This document shows positions 1-6,609 of a stretch of 11,313 bases of DNA, one piece after another. Each line of letters starts with the position of its first letter. Position 1 is the stretch's first letter. The translations under genes and the position numbers were made by a program. Under the pieces are notes generated by a model that was not told the origin of the DNA, ran no database searches, and was given only the letters and a program-made list of their open reading frames with translations. The stretch is from UBA652 sp964598235 (GTDB lineage: Bacteria > Pseudomonadota > Gammaproteobacteria > Nitrosococcales > Methylophagaceae), in assembly GCA_964598235.1 (NCBI GenBank), contig CAZRAY010000049.1, positions 1-11,313 on the forward strand, given 5' to 3'.

Positions 1-458
1 TCAGATAATTTTTGACGAAAATAACGAGGGGATGCTTTAGCAATGGCTTGCAATATAGGATTACGTACCCATTTACGATAGCGCTGATAGCTGACATCAT
101 CAGTACACAGACTATCGCCATGCATGAGCAGGGTAGGGATGCCATCTAGGTTAATAAGGTGGGGTTCGGTGAGCAGGGTGAGGCTGACTAATTTGGTGAA
201 CCGTTTGCCAGCCATAAAGTCTCGATTGCCAACCATGAAGTAACAAGGCACGCCTTGTTGACCGAGCTGCTTGAGGGCAGCAATGAATTCATCAAATTCG
301 GGGGCAATGAGATCATCGCCAAGCCAAGTATTAAAGAGATCGCCTAGGATATAGAGCGCGTCTATTTTTTTGGTTTGGGTGAGGAAATCGGTGGCGAGGG
401 TGGTTAGTTCAGCATGTTGTGTGCTGAGGTGGAGATCTGAAATGAAGTAGGTTGCCAT
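1..458 (-). CDS. lpxH: UDP-2,3-diacylglucosamine pyrophosphatase LpxH (3' end cut by window edge)
   Basis: LpxH removes UMP from UDP-2,3-diacylglucosamine to give lipid X, an early step of lipid A synthesis at the inner face of the cytoplasmic membrane. The first 152 residues are visible, out of about 240 in the family; the C-terminal part with the last metal-binding histidines lies beyond position 1. The calcineurin-like metallophosphatase motifs are clear: ISDLHLS (D8, H10), ILGDLFNTWLGDD (D40), MVGNRDFMAGKRF (N78, R79) and LMHGDSLCTDDVSYQ (H113). The HGDxLCTDDxxYQ string is specific to LpxH within the superfamily. The start is the ATG whose complement is at 456-458, giving MATYFISDLHL, which matches the family N-terminus. 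The ribosome binding site is weak (CAGG just before the ATG). It lies downstream of the cyclophilin gene on the same strand, as in E. coli. Confidence 0.95.
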   Translation of the reverse strand, partial: MATYFISDLHLSTQHAELTTLATDFLTQTKKIDALYILGDLFNTWLGDDLIAPEFDEFIAALKQLGQQGVPCYFMVGNRDFMAGKRFTKLVSLTLLTEPHLINLDGIPTLLMHGDSLCTDDVSYQRYRKWVRNPILQAIAKASPRYFRQKLS

Positions 459-473
459 ACCTGAATAAAGTAT

Positions 474-504
474 CTAGCCTGCTTTATGAATTAAAGCAGG
501 CTAG
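474..504 (-). terminator. Perfect 13-bp hairpin between cyclophilin gene and lpxH
   Basis: The arms at 474-486 and 492-504 are perfect inverted repeats around a 5-nt loop (487-491). On the minus strand it comes 13 nt after the cyclophilin stop codon and is followed by a T-containing but interrupted tail (ATACTTTATT). It would work best as a terminator or attenuator for the upstream gene. It ends only 15 nt before the lpxH ATG, so it could also affect lpxH translation. A TATAAAAT box on the minus strand (complement of 505-512) just upstream could be a -10 for lpxH, but I see no matching -35. The hairpin is certain; its role is inferred. Confidence 0.6.
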
Positions 505-517
505 ATTTTATATTATT

Positions 518-1207
518 CTATTTAACAACAGTGGCGGTTGTGATGATAACGTTATCATTGGGTACATCGCCATGGCCATTTTTATTGCCAGTGGCAACGG
601 CGCGGATTTTCTCAACCACATCCATCCCTTCAACAATTTGACCAAATACGGCATAGCCCCAGCCTTGTTGATCTTCAGAACGGAAATCTAGGAACGCATT
701 ATCTACGGTGTTGATGAAAAACTGGCTGGTTGCAGAATGCGGGTCGCCGGTGCGCGCCATGGCAACAGAGCCTTTCACATTTTGCAGACCATTATTGGCT
801 TCATTTTTAACTGCGGCATCAGTTGGTTGCTGAACGAAATCTTCGTTAAAACCGCCCCCTTGAACCATGAAATCTTTAATAACACGGTGGAAAATGGTGC
901 CGTTATAAGCCCCTTTTTCTGTATAGGCAATAAAGTTGGCAACAGAAAGCGGTGCTTTTTCTGCATTGAGTTCGATAACGATATCACCGAAATTGGTTTC
1001 TAATTTAACTTGTGTCATGCTGTTTTTTTCATCCTCGTTAGTGTTAGTTGTGTTTTCTGCTGCTGGCATATTTGTTTCAGCGTCGCTTGTGCTCTCAGCA
1101 GCGGTGTTCACCTCCTGATTCGTTGTGCTCTCTGTTTCATTATTACAAGCGGATAACAATAAGCTTGCAAAAAACAGGGGCAAAAGCTGGCGATAAAGTG
1201 GTTTCAT
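518..1207 (-). CDS. ppiB: Lipoprotein-type cyclophilin peptidyl-prolyl cis-trans isomerase (PpiB-like)
   Basis: This 229-residue protein should catalyse cis-trans isomerisation of prolyl bonds. Residues 1-21 form a lipoprotein signal: basic start (MKPLYRQ), hydrophobic core, and lipobox LLSAC with Cys21 as the likely lipidated residue. Residues 22-63 are a low-complexity N/E/T/S-rich tether. Residues 64-229 are a full cyclophilin domain very like cytosolic E. coli PpiB, with TIFHRVIKDFMVQGGGF (catalytic R108, Q116), KNEANNGL, MARTGDPHSATSQFFIN and the QGWGYAVFG tryptophan (W183). Asn follows Cys21, so by the E. coli sorting rule it would go to the outer membrane. I chose the ATG at 1207 because it gives a clean signal peptide; an in-frame TTG eight codons upstream (1231) is possible. 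Codon 64 is a Met (complement of 1016-1018) exactly where a normal PpiB would begin. It lies 64 nt after comEC on the same strand. Confidence 0.93.
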   Translation of the reverse strand: MKPLYRQLLPLFFASLLLSACNNETESTTNQEVNTAAESTSDAETNMPAAENTTNTNEDEKNSMTQVKLETNFGDIVIELNAEKAPLSVANFIAYTEKGAYNGTIFHRVIKDFMVQGGGFNEDFVQQPTDAAVKNEANNGLQNVKGSVAMARTGDPHSATSQFFINTVDNAFLDFRSEDQQGWGYAVFGQIVEGMDVVEKIRAVATGNKNGHGDVPNDNVIITTATVVK

Positions 1208-1240
1208 GTTTGGTTCCAGTTTGATTATCAAGAAATGACT

Positions 1241-1246
1241 ATTTTA
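1241..1246 (-). promoter_or_regulatory. Possible -10 box upstream of the cyclophilin gene
   Basis: In the 64-nt gap after comEC, the minus strand reads TAAAAT at the complement of 1241-1246, about 34 nt before the chosen ATG. No good -35 hexamer sits 16-18 nt upstream (only CTATTT). The gap is AT-rich overall, so the match has limited weight. It is offered as the best candidate for an independent promoter; readthrough from comEC is the alternative. Confidence 0.25.
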
Positions 1247-1271
1247 CCGAAAAATCAGGAATAAAATAGAA

Positions 1272-3611
1272 TTATTTATGGCTTAACCAGAGTTTGCCTG
1301 CGTGTTGCCTCGCTAATAAAGGCGGTGTAATACGATTGGGTGAAATAGAAAACGTGATGGCGCCCGTTTTTGCTGTGTTTAGCAGTGTGCGTTGTGAGAG
1401 TTGATAGCGTTCAATAATCTGTTGGGCTGGATGATGAAATCGATTTCGATAACCGGTGGGGAAGAGCACGTATTGGGGGTTTACTTGCTGAATGAATTTG
1501 GCACTCGATGAGGTTTTACTACCATGATGTGGGGCGACTAAAATATTGGCGGCAAGCAGATTACTATCACGTTGGATCAATATTTTTTCAGCCGCATATT
1601 CTATATCACCGGTTAGCAGAACGCTGTTATTACCTGCACTGACTTTGAGGACGCAGGATTGGTTGTTTTCTGACAGCGCGTTATCTTCTTTTGAGGGGTG
1701 TAGGATTTGGAAATCTACGCCATCCCATTGCCATGATTGACCTGCTTGGCAGGGATTGATGACGTTTTCATCTGATGGGCTGTGTAATACATGTTGAACG
1801 GTTGTTTGTGTTTGGATGGCATTGGCACCGCCACTGTGATCGCTATCGCCGTGGCTAATGATGAGCATATCGATTTGGTTAATGCCTTGCGCTTGCAGAT
1901 AAGGGAGCACCATGGCATCTCCTGCATTAAATTGGTCGCTGAATTTATCGCCTGTATCGAAGATTAAGGTGTGATGCTCTGTTTGAATAACCGAGGCTAA
2001 CCCTTGACCCACATCGAGTAGGGTGAAATTAAAATTGCCTGCATGTGGGGTGGTGGGCGAGGAAAACCAGAGTGGGAGCAGGCCAATAACACCTAGATAG
2101 CGGGCAGGCACCCCTCGCGGCGCAAGTAATAATGCCATTCCTAATAGGATGGGGAGCCAGTAGATGGCAGGCGGTGGCGATGAGAACCAGGCAGCATGTG
2201 GGAAGGCGGCGAGTTGGTCGAGAAAAAGCCATAACCATGCGAGCAGTGTGTCTGCCAAATGTAATAGTAAATCCCCCAATGGCGGGATGATGGCCAGACA
2301 GCAAATGGCGAGCAAAAGAAGCGGCACGATAATAACGCTGACTAAGGGCACGGCAATTAAATTGGCAACTGGTGCAATCAAGGAAGTTTGGGAGAAGAAG
2401 AGGAGTAATAAAGGGGTGAGGCCAATCGCAATTAATAAATGGATTCTAGCCCATGGCCATTTTGGGGTGGGGAAGCGATGATGCAATGTGTAAATAATTA
2501 AGCCGACGGCGGAGAAGGAAAGCCAGAATCCAGCAGAAAGCACGGCCAAAGGATGATAGGCAACTACGAGGAATAAGCTGATGCCAAAAATATCGCGAGT
2601 GACAAAGCGATGGCGCAGCAAAATAGCGATGGCGACGGTGCTGATCATGATCAAAGCACGTTGGCTGGGCAAGGAGAAGCCCGCGAGTGCGGTATAAAAC
2701 AGGGCGAAAGCAATGCTTCCGATAGCGCCAATGGTGCTGGCAGGCAGGTGAAGCAAGTTTTTGGCGCGTCGCGACCAAAGCCAACGGCATAAAAAGAAGC
2801 CAAGGGTGGCAACAAGGCCAATATGTAGACCAGAAATGGCGAGTAGATGGCTGGTGCCTGTGAGGCGCAGGGTTTCCCATTGTTGTTGGCTAATATGGTC
2901 GCGGAGGCCGATTGTGAGACCATGTACGAGCCCACGTTGTGGGCTGTCTTGCAGGGTGTCGTCGATCGCTTCTTTGATGGTATGGCGCAGCGTGTTGATT
3001 TGGTGGCGAGGGGCAGGAGAAAGTAAGTGCTTGTCGCCTTTAGGCCGCACATAACCAGTGGCGCCAATATTTTTCTGAAATAACCAACCTTCATAATCAA
3101 AACCTTGCCAGTTAATACTGCCATGTGGTGGTTTGAGCCGTACAGTAAGCTGCCAGCGTTGACCACTACGTAGCTCGGTTTCTGGAAAAGGGCGATACCA
3201 GCTTAAGCGGAGTTGTTCGGGGAGCGTAAGATCTGGGTTGGGATCGGGATACCGGTCAGGATTAAAGAGAAACCGTAAACTACGATCGTTATATCGCGGT
3301 AGGCTGGCAATGGTGCCCGTGATTGTGATGTCTTGGCCGGCTAAAGATTCGGGCAGGCGATCGGCCAGATTATGTTGGGCATGGAAGCCGGCCCAGATAA
3401 TGCCCAGTAGGATGCCTGAGGGAAAACGGATTTTGGGTATGGTCATTAAGGCCAGTGTGGGTAACAATAACCATAGCCACGGCAAATTAGGAAGCTGTGG
3501 CAGGTTGAGCAACAGCAGGCAGCCGAACACAAAGCTAATCGCAAATTGAAACATAGTGAGATAGTAGCTTATTGCGTGGGTTATCATTGAAATATCGAGA
3601 ATTGACCCCAT
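1272..3611 (-). CDS. comEC: ComEC/Rec2 DNA-uptake channel protein
   Basis: ComEC is the inner-membrane channel through which single-stranded DNA enters the cytoplasm in natural transformation. At 779 residues this is a full-length member. The order is: N-terminal membrane helices (about 20-75), an OB-fold-like DUF4131 segment (about 90-190), the competence domain with its signature LLAISGLHIG (256-265) and GFSLPSQRA (311-319) amid many hydrophobic helices to about 515, then a C-terminal metallo-beta-lactamase-like domain from about 528. The latter holds LLDVGQG (531-537), the metal motif SHGDSDHSGG (H587, D589, D591, H592), LLTGD (D669) and APHHGS (H695, H696), so the proposed nuclease active site is intact. 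The start is uncertain: ATGs encode residues 1, 9 and 20 (position 3554), none with a good ribosome binding site. Residue 20 aligns best with the usual ComEC N-terminus and avoids overlap with the divergent qmcA promoter. No frameshift or stop interrupts the frame. Confidence 0.95.
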   Translation of the reverse strand: MGSILDISMITHAISYYLTMFQFAISFVFGCLLLLNLPQLPNLPWLWLLLPTLALMTIPKIRFPSGILLGIIWAGFHAQHNLADRLPESLAGQDITITGTIASLPRYNDRSLRFLFNPDRYPDPNPDLTLPEQLRLSWYRPFPETELRSGQRWQLTVRLKPPHGSINWQGFDYEGWLFQKNIGATGYVRPKGDKHLLSPAPRHQINTLRHTIKEAIDDTLQDSPQRGLVHGLTIGLRDHISQQQWETLRLTGTSHLLAISGLHIGLVATLGFFLCRWLWSRRAKNLLHLPASTIGAIGSIAFALFYTALAGFSLPSQRALIMISTVAIAILLRHRFVTRDIFGISLFLVVAYHPLAVLSAGFWLSFSAVGLIIYTLHHRFPTPKWPWARIHLLIAIGLTPLLLLFFSQTSLIAPVANLIAVPLVSVIIVPLLLLAICCLAIIPPLGDLLLHLADTLLAWLWLFLDQLAAFPHAAWFSSPPPAIYWLPILLGMALLLAPRGVPARYLGVIGLLPLWFSSPTTPHAGNFNFTLLDVGQGLASVIQTEHHTLIFDTGDKFSDQFNAGDAMVLPYLQAQGINQIDMLIISHGDSDHSGGANAIQTQTTVQHVLHSPSDENVINPCQAGQSWQWDGVDFQILHPSKEDNALSENNQSCVLKVSAGNNSVLLTGDIEYAAEKILIQRDSNLLAANILVAPHHGSKTSSSAKFIQQVNPQYVLFPTGYRNRFHHPAQQIIERYQLSQRTLLNTAKTGAITFSISPNRITPPLLARQHAGKLWLSHK

Positions 3612-3617
3612 CTTATT

Positions 3618-3626
3618 TGGTATGAT
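3618..3626 (+). promoter_or_regulatory. Extended -10 promoter for the qmcA operon
   Basis: TGGTATGAT at 3618-3626 is an extended -10 (TG at 3618-3619, then TATGAT at 3621-3626), a sigma-70 class that can work without a -35. Transcription would start near 3633 and give a leader of about 30 nt that contains the strong ribosome binding site GGGAGAAGG at 3654-3662. It overlaps the region where the longest comEC reading begins on the other strand. Assigned from sequence pattern only. Confidence 0.55.
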
Positions 3627-3664
3627 GATGTTCTATCATTTTTGTAATCAATAGGGAGAAGGTT

Positions 3665-4582
3665 ATGTTTGAAGGTATTTCAGTTTTTGTGATTGGGCTA
3701 GTTATTTTGGCCGGTATAACACTTAAAAAGTGGATTCAGATTGTGCCGCAGGGCAGAGAATATACGGTTGAAAGATTTGGTAAATATACGCGCACATTAC
3801 GCCCAGGGTTGACCTTTGTTTTTCCTTGGATTAACCGTATTGGTGCGAAAGTGAATATGATGGAGCAGGTGATGGATGTGACATCACAAGAAATCATTAC
3901 AAAAGATAATGCGATGGTGCGTGTGGATGGTGTGGTGTTCTTTCAGGTGGTGGATGCGGCCAAAGCATCATATGAAGTAAACAACCTACATAATGCAATT
4001 TTGAATTTAACGATGACGAATATTCGTACCGTAATGGGTTCTATGGATTTAGATGAATTGCTCTCAAAACGGGACGATATTAATGCGCGATTACTGAATG
4101 TGGTGGATGATGCGACGGCACCTTGGGGTGTAAAAGTGACGCGGATTGAGATTAAAGATATTGAACCACCAAAAGATTTGATTGAGGCGATGGGTCGCCA
4201 GATGAAGGCGGAGCGAGAAAAGCGTGCGAATATTTTGGAAGCAGAAGGTTTTCGTCAAGCTGAAATCTTAAAAGCCGAAGGGCAAAAACAAGCTGTGATG
4301 CTCGATGCGGAAGGTCGAAAAGAAGCCGCATTTAGAGATGCGGAAGCGCGGGAGCGTCAAGCCGAAGCTGAGGCACGAGCCACTGCAATGGTATCGCAAG
4401 CAATTGAGTCGGGCAGCACGCATGCGATTAATTACTTTGTGGCACAAAAATACGTTGAAGCGCTGAAAGATATGGCCTCTGCACCGAATAGTAAAGTGGT
4501 CTTTATGCCATTAGAAGCGAGCAGCGTGATTGGTTCATTAGGCGGCATTGCTGAATTGGCAAAAGATGCTTTCAAGAAATAA
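3665..4582 (+). CDS. qmcA: SPFH/stomatin-family membrane protein QmcA
   Basis: QmcA belongs to the stomatin/prohibitin/flotillin/HflK-C (SPFH) family. These form large membrane-anchored rings linked to membrane quality control and lipid microdomains; E. coli QmcA (YbbK) is connected genetically to FtsH/HtpX proteolysis. This 305-residue protein has one N-terminal membrane anchor (about residues 5-22). The SPFH domain follows (about 23-180), with the typical IVPQGREYTVERFGKYTRTL and RPGLTFVFPW, then KDNAMVRVDGVVFFQV and the WGVKVTRIEIKDI segment. A charged, Ala/Glu-rich coiled coil (about 175-245) contains four consecutive 11-residue repeats beginning ILEAEG (190), ILKAEG (201), MLDAEG (212) and FRDAEA (223). 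A conserved hydrophobic C-terminal region ends the protein. Start support is excellent (GGGAGAAGG before ATG). It is the first gene of a plus-strand run, and the NfeD-type partner follows at once, a pairing common across bacteria. Confidence 0.95.
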   Translation: MFEGISVFVIGLVILAGITLKKWIQIVPQGREYTVERFGKYTRTLRPGLTFVFPWINRIGAKVNMMEQVMDVTSQEIITKDNAMVRVDGVVFFQVVDAAKASYEVNNLHNAILNLTMTNIRTVMGSMDLDELLSKRDDINARLLNVVDDATAPWGVKVTRIEIKDIEPPKDLIEAMGRQMKAEREKRANILEAEGFRQAEILKAEGQKQAVMLDAEGRKEAAFRDAEARERQAEAEARATAMVSQAIESGSTHAINYFVAQKYVEALKDMASAPNSKVVFMPLEASSVIGSLGGIAELAKDAFKK

Positions 4583-4594
4583 AGGAGATTAAAG

Positions 4595-5026
4595 ATGGAA
4601 TTTGATTTTTGGCATTGGTGGATCTTGGCCGTTGGGATGATGACGCTCGAAGTATTATTGCCGACATTTTTCTTTATCTGGTTAGGTGCGGCGGCATTTG
4701 TGACTGGAATAATTTTATGGTTAATGCCTTCGTTGAGTTGGGAAATACAGTTGGTTATTTTCTCTGTGCTATCCATCGTTTCTGTGATTGTATCTCGAAA
4801 GTATTACGATAACGGCGAAGTTGATACGGATGAACCTTTCTTAAATCGCCGTAGTGAGCAATATATTGGGCGCGTGATTACGCTGAAAGAGCCGATTATT
4901 GATGGCACAGGTAAAATCAAAGTAGATGATTCTATTTGGAAGGTCGTGGGGGATGATTGTCCTGCGGGAACAAAAATCCGGGTTGTTTCTGCGGATAATG
5001 TGCTGCTTCATGTCGAAGTAGTGTGA
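4595..5026 (+). CDS. ybbJ: NfeD-like membrane protein (YbbJ type), partner of QmcA
   Basis: This 143-residue protein is a short NfeD (NfeD1b/YbbJ class), lacking the ClpP-like protease domain of long NfeD proteins. It has hydrophobic segments at about 8-44 (probably two passes, around the conserved LEVLLPTFFFIWLGAAAF) and 49-67. A cytoplasmic C-terminal OB-fold follows (about 85-143), with LNRRSEQYIGRVITL, the GTGKIKVDDSIW core and AGTKIRVV. Family members are encoded next to SPFH proteins and are thought to bind or stabilise their assemblies; the gene order here fits that. The ribosome binding site AAGGAG (4582-4587) overlaps the qmcA stop codon and lies 7 nt before the ATG, so the two are probably translated together. 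Its stop overlaps the roxA start by 4 nt. Confidence 0.93.
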   Translation: MEFDFWHWWILAVGMMTLEVLLPTFFFIWLGAAAFVTGIILWLMPSLSWEIQLVIFSVLSIVSVIVSRKYYDNGEVDTDEPFLNRRSEQYIGRVITLKEPIIDGTGKIKVDDSIWKVVGDDCPAGTKIRVVSADNVLLHVEVV

Positions 5027-6198
5027 AGCCATTTTTTAACACAGGCCTGACTGAATCGGAATTTATCCAACAATATTGGCAGAAAAAGCCATTATTGATT
5101 CGTCAGGCCTTTCCTCGTTTTGAGTCACCTATCTCGCCAGAAGAGTTGGCAGGGCTGGCTTGTGAACCTGAAATAGAATCTCGCTTAATTCAAGAACATG
5201 GCGAGTCGCCGTGGCAAGTGAAAAGTGGGCCCTTGTCGGATGATGATTTTACTGATTTGCCAGAAACGCATTGGACCTTGTTGGTGCAAGATGTGGATAA
5301 ACATGCGGCTGAGTTAGGCATTCAGAATTTATTTGATCCACTGCATTTCATTCCACAATGGCGGCGAGATGATGTGATGGTGAGCTATGCCGTTGATCAA
5401 GGTTCTGTGGGGCCACATACGGATAATTATGATGTGTTTCTCCTGCAAGGCATGGGACAGCGACATTGGCAGTTTCATCATAAGCCTATTCAAGAAGCGC
5501 GTTTATTACCAGATTTAAGTTTACAAATTTTGGCGGAATTTTCGCCAGATGAGAGCTGGACATTGGAACCTGGCGATATGTTGTATTTGCCACCAGGTGT
5601 GGCACATCATGGTGTGGCGATGGGCGAATGTATGACCTTCTCACTAGGCTTCCGCGCACCGTCACGGTTAGATTTATTGGATACATTAGTTAATGGGCTG
5701 GCAGAGAAAGTATTAGGTGACGCACGCTATCAGGATCGTGATTTGGTGAGCTCAATGGCAGATCCTGCTGAAATAACAGACGATGTTGCTGCGGCCGTAA
5801 AGCAGATGCTGCATGATGCGGTAGAAGAAGCCACACCATATCTAAAAACATGGATCGGACAACATGAAACGGAGCCAAAATCGACACTACGGGCATTGAT
5901 GCCAGCGCGAAATGACACGCCGACGGATAAGAGTACATTAGCGGAACGATTTTCCCAGAATGCAGTGTTAGTTAAAAACCCCTATTATCGGTTTGCTTGG
6001 GCGAAGATAGAATCGGGCGCGCAACTATTTGTGGCGGGGGAGGCATATGAAATAACCGATGAAGCGGCGAAGCTTGTACCTATGCTGGCAGATATTGCAG
6101 AGATAACGGAACGTGATTGGGCTGCCTTTTCAGCATATGATGATATGATAGCCCTTATTATTGAGCTTGTTGATGAAGGCGCCTTTTACTGGGCTTAA
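5023..6198 (+). CDS. roxA: Ribosomal protein uL16 (L16) arginine 3-hydroxylase RoxA/YcfD
   Basis: RoxA is a JmjC/cupin-fold 2-oxoglutarate- and Fe(II)-dependent oxygenase that hydroxylates an arginine of 50S protein uL16, linking oxygen and iron supply to translation. At 391 residues it is close to the E. coli protein (about 373). Family landmarks are QQYWQKKPLLIR (18-27), ISPEELAGLA (37-46), the active-site GPHTDNYDVFLLQG with iron ligands H132 and D134, and the distal ligand in LEPGDMLYLPPGVAHHG (H195). The QRHWQ and LGFRAP strings are also typical, and the C-terminal winged-helix-like part is complete. The start is GTG at 5023, which overlaps the stop of the upstream gene (GTGA). This 4-nt overlap suggests translational coupling, and there is only a poor Shine-Dalgarno match. 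No ATG near the N-terminus offers an alternative that keeps the conserved FIQQYWQKKP segment. Confidence 0.93.
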   Translation: MKPFFNTGLTESEFIQQYWQKKPLLIRQAFPRFESPISPEELAGLACEPEIESRLIQEHGESPWQVKSGPLSDDDFTDLPETHWTLLVQDVDKHAAELGIQNLFDPLHFIPQWRRDDVMVSYAVDQGSVGPHTDNYDVFLLQGMGQRHWQFHHKPIQEARLLPDLSLQILAEFSPDESWTLEPGDMLYLPPGVAHHGVAMGECMTFSLGFRAPSRLDLLDTLVNGLAEKVLGDARYQDRDLVSSMADPAEITDDVAAAVKQMLHDAVEEATPYLKTWIGQHETEPKSTLRALMPARNDTPTDKSTLAERFSQNAVLVKNPYYRFAWAKIESGAQLFVAGEAYEITDEAAKLVPMLADIAEITERDWAAFSAYDDMIALIIELVDEGAFYWA

Positions 6199-6219
6199 AT
6201 TGTAGATCAGGAGAAAAAG

Positions 6220-6579
6220 ATGGAAACAGAGACTAAAAAAACGACATTAGAGAGCTTAAAAGATACAAATCAATGGATGCGTGTACTGTATATGATCTTG
6301 TTTGGTTTTATTTTTTACGTGGCAACGGGCGTATTGTTTTTAATTACAATTGTGCAAGCAATATTTGCGTTATTAACGGGCTCAGCGAATGAAAATATCA
6401 CTAAGTTTGGTGGAGATGTATCGCGTTATATTTATCAAATTACACAGTTTTGGACTTATAATTCGGAAGATAAACCCTTTCCTTTTTCACCTTGGCCAGA
6501 AGTGGATGCGGTGGATACGGATAAAGTAGAAAGCGTGATTGTTGAATCAGTAGATGAGATGGATGAGCCAGGATATTAA
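6220..6579 (+). CDS. DUF4389 family small membrane protein
   Basis: This 119-residue protein of unknown function has the features of the DUF4389 family. An N-terminal cytoplasmic stretch leads into hydrophobic segments (about 22-53, probably two helices or one long one). The conserved segment GGDVSRYIYQITQFWTYNSEDKPFPFSPWP (about 64-93) follows, with its family-typical KPFPFSPWP, and then an acidic tail rich in Asp, Glu and Val. A good ribosome binding site (AGGAGAAAAAG) precedes the ATG, and the gene starts 21 nt after roxA. Co-transcription with roxA and yaaA is likely. No catalytic motif is visible, so I give no function beyond a membrane role. Confidence 0.85.
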   Translation: METETKKTTLESLKDTNQWMRVLYMILFGFIFYVATGVLFLITIVQAIFALLTGSANENITKFGGDVSRYIYQITQFWTYNSEDKPFPFSPWPEVDAVDTDKVESVIVESVDEMDEPGY

Positions 6580-6609
6580 GCTTAGGCTCAATTTGTGGAT
6601 TAAATATCG

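Noticed and set aside
452..691. Plus-strand frame opposite the end of the cyclophilin gene
   Set aside because: It starts inside the lpxH 5' end, runs through the hairpin and is antisense to the conserved cyclophilin C-terminus; no family resemblance.
1239..1269. 8-bp inverted repeat CTATTTTA...TAAAATAG between comEC and the cyclophilin gene
   Set aside because: It is pure A/T apart from one pair, with a 15-nt loop and no T-run at the right place, so it is too weak to call a terminator.
1546..3549. Several long open frames on the plus strand and in other minus frames within comEC
   Set aside because: They lie wholly inside a conserved, motif-complete comEC frame, have no recognisable domains and no good start signals.
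3602..3626. TTGACC (3602-3607) paired with TATGAT (3621-3626) as a standard -35/-10 promoter
   Set aside because: The spacer is only 13 nt, too short for sigma-70. The extended -10 alone explains the site better.
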